A DNA stretch of 64,000 nucleotides, from positions 22,789-86,788 of the forward strand of contig JAGFNJ010000016.1 in NCBI GenBank assembly GCA_017592775.1. The letters run 5' to 3'. The notes below the pieces were generated by a model. The model searched no databases, had not been told where the DNA came from, and saw only the letters and a list, made by a program, of their open reading frames with translations. The DNA comes from Candidatus Accumulibacter conexus. GTDB taxonomy: Bacteria; Pseudomonadota; Gammaproteobacteria; Burkholderiales; Rhodocyclaceae. A program made the translations under genes and the position numbers. Positions 9,410 to 16,386 of the stretch are shown piece by piece; the stretch's first letter is position 1, and every line of letters starts with the position of its first letter.

Positions 9410-10618
9410 CTACTGCCGCAACAGCGCGATGAAGGTCGCCGCGATGATCGCCGAGGTGATGACGCCGCTGATGTTCGCACCGAGCGCCTGCGGCATGATG
9501 ATGGCGCGGGCGTTGGCGGCGCTGGCAACCTTCTGCACGATCTTCGCCGTCGTCGGCACACAACTGACGCCGGCAATGCCGATGATCGGGTTGAACTTGC
9601 CACCCGACCAGTAGTACAGGATGTAGCCGCCGAGCAGTCCGCCGAGGGCCGAGATCGTCAGCGCCAGCATGCCGAGCAGCAGCAGCTTGAGGACGGTCGG
9701 CTCGAGCAGCGTGTTGGCTTCGCAGAGGACACCCAGCGTCAGGCCGAGGAAGAAGGTTGCGGCATACAGGAACACTTCGCTCAGCAGCTTGGTGAACGCG
9801 TCGATGCCGCTCTCGCGCACGGCGACGCCGAGGAACAGCGAGAAGAACAGCGGCGCCGCCACCGGAAACAGCAGGCACAGCAGTGTGCAGGCAACGACCG
9901 CGAAGGTCAGCTTCTGCGCCCGGCTGATCTTCGGCCCGCGATCGTCGGCCATGCTGATGCCGCGGATGTGCTCGGGTACCAGCCACTTGATCAGGTACGG
10001 GTAGGCACCATAGGTGAGGCCGAGATAGAGGTAGCCGACGACCGTGATCGGAACGAAAAGATCCTTGGCCAGAACCAGCGAGGTGAACAGCACCATCGGC
10101 CCGTCGGCGCCGCCGATCGTCGCCACCGCCGCCGCCTGACCCGAGTTCAGGCCAAGGCCGACGGCGATCGGGAAGACGGCGATCGTCCCCAGTTCGGCGA
10201 AGAGAGCGATGATCATGCTCTGGAAAGGCCGCGCCATGACGTAGCCGACATCGAGCAGGACGCCGATTCCCATGAACACCAGGCAGGCGATCAGGCCGTT
10301 GCTGAAGGTCAGCGTGTACACCGGCTGCAGCCAGTCGATCTGCATGATGTTCATCAGATCGATCGGGTCGGACAACAGCGGATCGACGAACAGCGTTCCC
10401 ATCCGGTTGCCGTCGAGGAACATCACGCCGGCGTTGACCGACGACATGCCGAGACCCATCGGGATCATCAGCAGCGGCTCGAGGATGTTCTTCGAACCCA
10501 GGTAGATGAGGAGGAAACCGAGCAGCATCAGGAAGATGCGCCCGAACATGATCTTCGGTTCGGAAGCCGCCAGAGTGGCGATTCCCTGGAACAGATCGAG
10601 AAAATTGATGCCTTCCAT
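9410..10618 (-). CDS. mmdB: Sodium-translocating decarboxylase beta subunit (methylmalonyl-CoA decarboxylase)
   Basis: A 402-residue polytopic protein of the OadB/MmdB/GcdB family. Family signatures are MIPMGLGMSSVNAG, GGADGPMVLFTSLVLA, and the C-terminal MPQALGANISGVITSAI. This subunit decarboxylates carboxybiotin and couples it to Na+ export. It is the last gene of the operon mmdA-mmdD-mmdC-mmdB, all on the minus strand. Substrate is assigned from the alpha subunit, not from this sequence. Confidence 0.92.
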   Translation of the reverse strand: MEGINFLDLFQGIATLAASEPKIMFGRIFLMLLGFLLIYLGSKNILEPLLMIPMGLGMSSVNAGVMFLDGNRMGTLFVDPLLSDPIDLMNIMQIDWLQPVYTLTFSNGLIACLVFMGIGVLLDVGYVMARPFQSMIIALFAELGTIAVFPIAVGLGLNSGQAAAVATIGGADGPMVLFTSLVLAKDLFVPITVVGYLYLGLTYGAYPYLIKWLVPEHIRGISMADDRGPKISRAQKLTFAVVACTLLCLLFPVAAPLFFSLFLGVAVRESGIDAFTKLLSEVFLYAATFFLGLTLGVLCEANTLLEPTVLKLLLLGMLALTISALGGLLGGYILYYWSGGKFNPIIGIAGVSCVPTTAKIVQKVASAANARAIIMPQALGANISGVITSAIIAATFIALLRQ

Positions 10619-10712
10619 ACGCGTCAGTCCTCGCGCCGGACGCCGGCATGACAGCCGGCCGGCGCAGCGAGTTGCAGACGGCAGGAAACCGCTTCCTGCC
10701 TGTTGGCCAAGC

Positions 10713-11108
10713 TCAGCCGATGGTCACCAGCGGCTGCCCGCCCTCGACCGAGTCGCCGGGCGCGACGAGAACGCGCGTCACCTGGCCGCCACGGCTGGCG
10801 ATGACCGGCGTCTTCATCTTCATCGCCTCGAGCACCAGCAACCGGTCACCGCTGGCTACCGTCTGGCCGACCTTGACGAGGACCTCGACGACGACGCCGC
10901 CCATGCCGGCGACCTCGTCGCCGGCGCCGGCCGCCGCCGCCGTGGTCGATGGCGCGGCGGCGGCGGCCGGCGCCGCTGTCGTGGCGCTGCCGGCTGCCGC
11001 GACAGCGGTCGTCGGAGCGGGAGCCGGCGCCGACTGGCCGGCGGTAAGTTCGAGGACGGTCACGTCGTACTCGCGTCCGTTGACCGTCACCTTGAATTTT
11101 CTGGGCAT
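10713..11108 (-). CDS. mmdC: Biotin carrier subunit of methylmalonyl-CoA decarboxylase
   Basis: A 131-residue protein from ATG 11108, behind AGGAG. It has a short N-terminal beta region (KFKVTVNGREYDV), a flexible Ala/Pro/Thr linker (about 24-62), and a biotinyl domain with LEAMKMK; the biotinylated Lys is residue 97. It shuttles CO2 from the carboxyltransferase (mmdA) to the membrane subunit (mmdB). Position and linker composition match gamma subunits of the Na+-pumping decarboxylases. Confidence 0.93.
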   Translation of the reverse strand: MPRKFKVTVNGREYDVTVLELTAGQSAPAPAPTTAVAAAGSATTAAPAAAAAPSTTAAAAGAGDEVAGMGGVVVEVLVKVGQTVASGDRLLVLEAMKMKTPVIASRGGQVTRVLVAPGDSVEGGQPLVTIG

Positions 11109-11121
11109 GTTCTTGCTCCTG

Positions 11122-11454
11122 TTATCTGCCGCCGCGGCCCGCGGGGCCCGGCAGGTGTGAGTGATGATGGGCGGCGCGTCCTTCGCTCGCCCAGCCATGG
11201 CTGGAGGGTGCAATGTGGAGGATGCGGTGCGGTCCCATGGCGGCGAAGATCGCGGCCGACAGGGCGGCGACGTCCTCGTCGGGGACCCCCGGACCAACCG
11301 GGCAGACCGTTCCGGTGGGCATCTCGACCGGTCTGGACTTTTCGGCGCGCGTGCCCAGCACCACCATCAGTTTGATCACCACTGCGACGAGCAGCGAGAT
11401 GACGATGGCGATGCCGTAGACCTTCAGCGACGTGATGATTGCGGCAGTCAGCAT
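11122..11454 (-). CDS. mmdD: Small membrane subunit (OadG/MmdD-like) of the decarboxylase
   Basis: A 110-residue protein with one N-terminal transmembrane helix (about residues 11-33), then a cytoplasmic stretch with AALSAAIFAAM and a C-terminal His/Gly/Arg-rich tail. The membrane anchor followed by a soluble tail is typical of OadG/MmdD assembly subunits, which hold the carboxyltransferase to the membrane. The His-rich tail may bind metal, as proposed for OadG; that is inference. It lies 24 bases after mmdA and 13 bases before mmdC. Confidence 0.82.
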   Translation of the reverse strand: MLTAAIITSLKVYGIAIVISLLVAVVIKLMVVLGTRAEKSRPVEMPTGTVCPVGPGVPDEDVAALSAAIFAAMGPHRILHIAPSSHGWASEGRAAHHHSHLPGPAGRGGR

Positions 11455-11478
11455 GGTGCGGGTTCCTTTGCTCGCCGG

Positions 11479-13032
11479 TTACATGGGGATGTTGCCGTGC
11501 TTCTTGGCCGGCCGCAATTCGCGCTTGTCGAGCGTCTTGCGCAGCGCGAGGGCGACCATCCAGCGCGTGTCCTGCGGCTCGATGACGTCGGTGATGTAGA
11601 AGTTGCTCGCCGAGACGTACGGTGACGCGAACTCGTCGCGGTACGCCTGTGCCAGTTCGGCAGCCTTCGCCTGGCGATCCTCGGCCTGCTCGAGTTCCTT
11701 GCGGTAAAGGATCTTGACCGCAGCTTCCGCACCCATGACGGCGATCTCGGCCGTTGGCCAGGCATAGACCATGTCGGCGCCCATCTCCTGGCTGCACATT
11801 GCCAGATACGAACCGCCGTAGGCCTTGCGCAGGATGACGGTGATCTTCGGCGAGGTGCACGAGCCGTAGGCGGAGAGCATCTTGGCGCCGTGACGGATGA
11901 TGCCGCCGCGTTCCTGTTCGACCCCGGGCAGGAATCCCGGCACATCGACGAGGGTCACCACCGGCACGTTGAAGATGTTGCAGGTGCGGACGAAGCGCGC
12001 CACCTTGTCGGCGGCGTTGAGGTCGAGCGCCCCGGCATTGACCATCGGCTGGTTGGCGACGAGGCCGATGACGACGCCACTGATGCGCGCGAAGCCGACG
12101 ATGACGTTGCGCGCGAAGCCCGCATGCACTTCCAGCAGTTCGCCGTTGTCCACCAGACGGCGGATGACCGAATACATGTCGAGCGGTTCGGAGGGGCTGT
12201 CCGGGATGCAGTCGTTGATTCCGGGATCCTCGAGTTCCTCGATCGGCACCGAGAGGTCGTGCGGCGGATCCTCGGTATTGTTCGCCGGCAGGTAGGAGAG
12301 AATCTGCTTCACCAGCGTGATTGCGTGGCGGTCGTCCTCGGCGACGAAGTGCGCGTTGCCGCTCACCGTCGAATGCATCTCGGCGCCGCCGACCTCGGCC
12401 ATCGTCGTCGCACGGCCGGTCACCGCCTTGATGACTTCCGGTCCGGTGAGGAACATGTGCGCGTTGTTGCGGGTCATGATGACGAAGTCCATCAGCGCCG
12501 GCGAGTACGCCGCGCCGCCGGCGCATGGGCCGCAGATCACCGCGATCTGCGGCACGACGCCCGAGAGCAGGACGTTGGTGTAGAAGACGTCGCCGTACCC
12601 CGAGAGGGCGTCGACGCCTTCCTGGATGCGGGCGCCGCCGGAGTCCTTGAAGGCGACCAGCGGCACCCCGGTCTTCAGCGCGTGGCGCATGATGCGCGTG
12701 ATCTTGCGTGCCTGCATCTTGCCCAGCGTGCCGGCGACGACGTTGAAGTCCTGGCTGAAGGCGGCGATCTGCAGCGGTCCGACGTAGCCGTTGCCGGCGA
12801 TGACGCCGTCGGCCGGCAGCGTGCGCCCGGCCAGGCCGAAGGCGGTCGCGGCGTGTGCGGCATAAAGTCCGAGTTCCTGGAAGGTGCCCTCGTCGAAGAG
12901 GGTCAGGAGCCGCTCACGGGCGGACAGCAGTCCCTTCGCGTGCAGGGCTTCCAGTTTCTCGGGGCTGACATGGTCAATCAGCTTGTCGCGCCTGGCGCGC
13001 AGCTTTTCTATCAACTCCGGTCGTATGGTCAT
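11479..13032 (-). CDS. mmdA: Methylmalonyl-CoA decarboxylase alpha subunit (carboxyltransferase)
   Basis: A 517-residue acyl-CoA carboxyltransferase with the two crotonase-like halves of the ACC/PCC beta family: DSGGARIQEGV and GPCAGGAAYSPAL in the first, VTLVDVPGFLPGVEQE and AYGGSYLAMCS in the second. It transfers the carboxyl group of (S)-methylmalonyl-CoA to biotin on MmdC. Alone it could be a propionyl-CoA carboxylase beta chain, but the following membrane and biotin subunits make the sodium-pumping decarboxylase far more likely. An AGGAATCC site precedes the ATG. It heads the operon. Confidence 0.92.
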   Translation of the reverse strand: MTIRPELIEKLRARRDKLIDHVSPEKLEALHAKGLLSARERLLTLFDEGTFQELGLYAAHAATAFGLAGRTLPADGVIAGNGYVGPLQIAAFSQDFNVVAGTLGKMQARKITRIMRHALKTGVPLVAFKDSGGARIQEGVDALSGYGDVFYTNVLLSGVVPQIAVICGPCAGGAAYSPALMDFVIMTRNNAHMFLTGPEVIKAVTGRATTMAEVGGAEMHSTVSGNAHFVAEDDRHAITLVKQILSYLPANNTEDPPHDLSVPIEELEDPGINDCIPDSPSEPLDMYSVIRRLVDNGELLEVHAGFARNVIVGFARISGVVIGLVANQPMVNAGALDLNAADKVARFVRTCNIFNVPVVTLVDVPGFLPGVEQERGGIIRHGAKMLSAYGSCTSPKITVILRKAYGGSYLAMCSQEMGADMVYAWPTAEIAVMGAEAAVKILYRKELEQAEDRQAKAAELAQAYRDEFASPYVSASNFYITDVIEPQDTRWMVALALRKTLDKRELRPAKKHGNIPM

Positions 13033-13341
13033 GTGGATTCCTATCGGTGTCTGAGCCTGAACTGATTCTCATTGTTGCAGCAGTGGTCTGCTGGCGAGCT
13101 ACCGGCAGCGTAGTATCCATACTTTCGCTTGTGTTGGCTAGAGGCCAGAAAAATTTTCTTGCCTGTTGCGGGAAGCGTCGGGATCGCGGCGGCGCGGCTT
13201 GGCGGGGCGGCGGCCAGCAGCGGCGCGCTGGCGGAGGGGTCATTGCCGCGGCGCAAGCGCCGTCTTGGCGTACAATGACGCGGTGCTGTGCGGGGAGCGG
13301 ATGCCCGCTGCGCTGCCTGGCAAGGCGCGCGGGGCAGAAAC

Positions 13342-13371
13342 ACGAAAGCCCCGAAGAATCGGGGCTTTCGT
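13342..13371 (-). terminator. Terminator of the tRNA-Leu gene
   Basis: ACGAAAGCCCCG (13342-13353) and CGGGGCTTTCGT (13360-13371) form a perfect 12-bp stem around a 6-base loop, 22 bases past the tRNA 3' end on the minus strand. The T tract is short, but stem strength and position fit a terminator. Confidence 0.75.
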
Positions 13372-13393
13372 CATCTTGCGTGATTCCTGTGGC

Positions 13394-13480
13394 TGGTGCC
13401 CAAGAGAGGAATCGAACCTCCACGGTGTTGCCACCACTAGGACCTGAACCTAGCGCGTCTACCAATTTCGCCACCTGGGC
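13394..13480 (-). tRNA. tRNA-Leu (anticodon CAG)
   Basis: Read on the minus strand, the sequence starts GCCCAGGTGGCGAAATTGG and ends with CTTGGGC-A-CCA; the acceptor stem GCCCAGG pairs with the 3' end (one mismatch or wobble). The anticodon stem CTAGG/CCTAG encloses TTCAGGT, giving anticodon CAG. A variable arm of the long class and a TTCGATTC T-loop are present. CCA is encoded. Length of 87 bases fits a tRNA-Leu. Confidence 0.97.
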
Positions 13481-13519
13481 AATTCCAGCGAAGGCCGAAT
13501 TCTATAGGAACATGAGCAG

Positions 13520-15748
13520 ATGTCAATAATCAGCCAGTCGGCGATCCGCCGGCGTGACCCGCATCTCGAGCGCGAGCAGAAGCGCTACGAGCAACCGCTG
13601 CCCTCCCGCGAGTACGTTCTGCAGGTGCTGGCGGAGCAGGGCAGGCCGGTCGCTTTCGAGGCGTTGCGCGGCCTGCTCGACATCCAGGAGGAAGAATCCG
13701 GCGCTTTCCAGCGCCGCCTGCGGGCGATGGAGCGTGAAGGCCAGTTGTTGCGCAACCGCAAGGAGTGCTACCTGCTGCCGCAGCGTGCCAGCCTGATTGC
13801 CGGCCGGGTCGAGGGACACCCCGACGGCTACGGCTTCCTCATCCCCGACGACGGCAGCGAGGATCTGTCGCTCGAAGCGCGGCAGATGTCGAAGGTGCTG
13901 CATCGCGACCGGGCCCTGGTGCGCGTCGTCGGCGTCGACCGCCGCGGGCGCCGCGAGGGCGTCATCGTCGAAGTGCTCGAGCGAGCCAACAGCCGCGTCG
14001 TCGGCCGCGTCCTCGTCGAGCACGGCATCACGCTGGTGGTGCCCGAAGACCGGCGGATCAACCAGGACATCCTGGTCGCACCGGAAGAGGCGACCGGCGT
14101 CCGTCCCGGCGCCGTGGTGACGGTCGAGATCATCGAGCAGCCCGACCGCCACACCAAGCCGGTGGGACGGATCGTCGAGGTGCTCGGCAACTACGCCGAT
14201 CCGGGAATGGAGATCGAGATCGCGCTGCGCAAGCACGCGCTGCCCTTCGAGTTCTCGCCGGCGGCGCTGGCCGAAGCCGCCAGCCTGCCTGAAGTCGTGG
14301 CGCCGGCTTCCTGGCAGGGACGAGTCGACCTGCGTTCGCTGCCACTGGTGACGATCGACGGCGCAACGGCGAAGGATTTCGACGACGCCGTCTTCGCCGA
14401 GCGGCAGCAGCATGGCTGGCGGCTGGTGGTGGCGATCGCCGATGTCAGTCACTACGTGCAACCCGCCTCGGCGCTCGATCGCGACGCGCAGGAGCGCGGC
14501 AACTCGGTCTATTTCCCGCGGCGGGTGATTCCGATGTTGCCGGAGAAGCTGTCGAACGGCCTTTGCTCGCTGAACCCCGAGGTCGACCGGCTGGCGATGG
14601 TCTGCGACATGACGATCGACGACTCGGGAGAGATCAGCGGCTACCGTTTCGACGAAGCCGTCTTCCGTTCGCATTCCCGACTGACCTACGACCAGGTGTG
14701 GGGCTGGCTGTCGCATGCCAGCGAACCGGAGAGCGCGGCGCATCGCCGCCTGCAGCCGCAACTGCAGGCACTGCACGCGCTTTACCAGGTGCTGGCCAGG
14801 GCGCGTGGCAAGCGCGGTGCGATCGACTTCGAGACCATCGAGACGATGATGCTGTTCAACGACCAGGGCAAGATCGAGAACATCGTCCCGGTCTTCCGCA
14901 ACGACGCCCATCGGCTGATCGAGGAGTGCATGCTCGCCGCCAACGTCTGCGCCTCGGACTTCCTGCAGGTGCGCAAGCAGGCCTGCCTGTACCGGATCCA
15001 CGAGGGCCCGACGGCCGAGAAGCTGGATGCGCTGCGCAAGTTCCTCGGCGAGTTCGGCCTCGCGCTCGGCGGCGGAGACGAGCCGTCCGCACGTGACTAC
15101 GCCGACCTGCTGGCGAGCATCCAGGGTCGTCCCGACGTCCAGTTGCTGCAGACGGTGATGCTGCGCTCGCTGCGGCAGGCGGTCTACAGCCCGGACAACG
15201 TCGGCCATTTCGGCCTCGCCTATGAGCACTACACGCATTTCACCTCGCCGATCCGTCGCTACCCCGATCTGCTCGTGCACCGCTCGATCAAGGCGGCGCT
15301 CGCCGGCCGATCGTACACGCCGGGCAAGTGGCAGGAAATCGGCGTGCACTGCTCGCTGACCGAGCGCCGCGCCGACGAAGCGACGCGCGACGTCAGCAAC
15401 TGGCTCAAGTGCTACTACATGCGTGAGCGGATCGGCGAGACCTTCGCCGGAACGATCGCCGCCGTCGTTCCCTTTGGCATCTTCGTTGCCCTCGACGAGG
15501 TTTACGTCGAAGGCCTGGTGCATGTTTCGGAACTGGGCGACGAGTACTTCCAGTTCGACGCCACGCGTCACCAGATGCTCGGTGAACGCAGTGGCAGGCG
15601 CCATCGCCTCGGCGACCGCCTGGTCGTGCGGCTGGTGCGCGCCGACCTCGAGACCGGGCGCATCGATTTCGTACTCGGCGAGCCATCGCCGGCCGCCGCA
15701 CCGGCTGCTGCCGGTTCGCCATCCGGCAAGCCGGGGGGCAGCACCTGA
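13520..15748 (+). CDS. rnr: Ribonuclease R
   Basis: A 742-residue 3'-5' exoribonuclease. Order of domains: N-terminal helix-turn-helix (about 27-85), cold-shock domains (GHPDGYGFLIPDD and following), the RNB catalytic domain with DGATAKDFDDAV near residue 278 (metal-binding Asp), and a C-terminal S1 domain (GTIAAVVPFGIFVALDEVYVEGLVHVSEL). RNase R degrades structured RNA and takes part in rRNA and tmRNA quality control. It is divergent from the tRNA gene; napF starts 2 bases after its stop, so the two may be cotranscribed. Confidence 0.95.
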   Translation: MSIISQSAIRRRDPHLEREQKRYEQPLPSREYVLQVLAEQGRPVAFEALRGLLDIQEEESGAFQRRLRAMEREGQLLRNRKECYLLPQRASLIAGRVEGHPDGYGFLIPDDGSEDLSLEARQMSKVLHRDRALVRVVGVDRRGRREGVIVEVLERANSRVVGRVLVEHGITLVVPEDRRINQDILVAPEEATGVRPGAVVTVEIIEQPDRHTKPVGRIVEVLGNYADPGMEIEIALRKHALPFEFSPAALAEAASLPEVVAPASWQGRVDLRSLPLVTIDGATAKDFDDAVFAERQQHGWRLVVAIADVSHYVQPASALDRDAQERGNSVYFPRRVIPMLPEKLSNGLCSLNPEVDRLAMVCDMTIDDSGEISGYRFDEAVFRSHSRLTYDQVWGWLSHASEPESAAHRRLQPQLQALHALYQVLARARGKRGAIDFETIETMMLFNDQGKIENIVPVFRNDAHRLIEECMLAANVCASDFLQVRKQACLYRIHEGPTAEKLDALRKFLGEFGLALGGGDEPSARDYADLLASIQGRPDVQLLQTVMLRSLRQAVYSPDNVGHFGLAYEHYTHFTSPIRRYPDLLVHRSIKAALAGRSYTPGKWQEIGVHCSLTERRADEATRDVSNWLKCYYMRERIGETFAGTIAAVVPFGIFVALDEVYVEGLVHVSELGDEYFQFDATRHQMLGERSGRRHRLGDRLVVRLVRADLETGRIDFVLGEPSPAAAPAAAGSPSGKPGGST

Positions 15749-15750
15749 CG

Positions 15751-16251
15751 ATGGGCGACGCGCTCAGCCGCCGCAACTTCCTGCGCGGCCGTTTCGCCGC
15801 CCGCGTGCCGGTGCTGCGGCCGCCGTGGGCGGTCGCCGAGGCGGACTTTGCGCACTTGTGCACCCGCTGCGGCGACTGCACTGCCGCGTGTCCGACGCGC
15901 ATCATCGTCGCTGGCGACGGTGGCTACCCGACGCTCGACTTCGCTCGCGGCGAGTGCAGCTTCTGCACCGCCTGCGTTGCCGCCTGTCCCAGCGGTGCCT
16001 TGCAGCAGCAGGCGGAACAGCCGCCGTGGTCGCTGCGGGCGACGATCGGCGATTCCTGCCTTGCCCGGCGGCGGGTCGAATGCCGCGTCTGTGGCGATCT
16101 CTGCGCGGCGGCGGCGATCCGCTTCGTGCCGCAAAGGGGGGGCACTTCTCTGCCGCTGCTCGACGCGGTGCGCTGTACCGGCTGCGGCGCCTGCGTTGCC
16201 CCTTGTCCGGTGCGGGCGATCGTCGTTGCCGAGGTGGCCGATGCCTGCTGA
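15751..16251 (+). CDS. napF: Ferredoxin-type protein NapF
   Basis: A 166-residue protein with a twin-arginine-like N terminus (SRRNFLRG) and three 4Fe-4S motifs: CTRCGDCTAACP, CSFCTACVAACP and CTGCGACVAPCP, plus a CRVCGDLC cluster. This is NapF, a cytoplasmic iron-sulfur protein needed for maturation of the NapA catalytic subunit. It lies apart from the other nap genes, which are on the opposite strand 3 kb away, with a fatty-acid ligase fusion between them. Confidence 0.9.
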   Translation: MGDALSRRNFLRGRFAARVPVLRPPWAVAEADFAHLCTRCGDCTAACPTRIIVAGDGGYPTLDFARGECSFCTACVAACPSGALQQQAEQPPWSLRATIGDSCLARRRVECRVCGDLCAAAAIRFVPQRGGTSLPLLDAVRCTGCGACVAPCPVRAIVVAEVADAC

Positions 16252-16386
16252 GCGGCTCTGGCCCATGGTTGGCGGCTGCCGACTGCCGAGACGCCGCCGG
16301 CTTCCCGCAGTACCGGCTTGCGGTGGCTGCCGCGTGTCGCCAGACGCCGGCGCGTGCGCCGGTGCGGCATCCCGCCCGCTGTTGCG

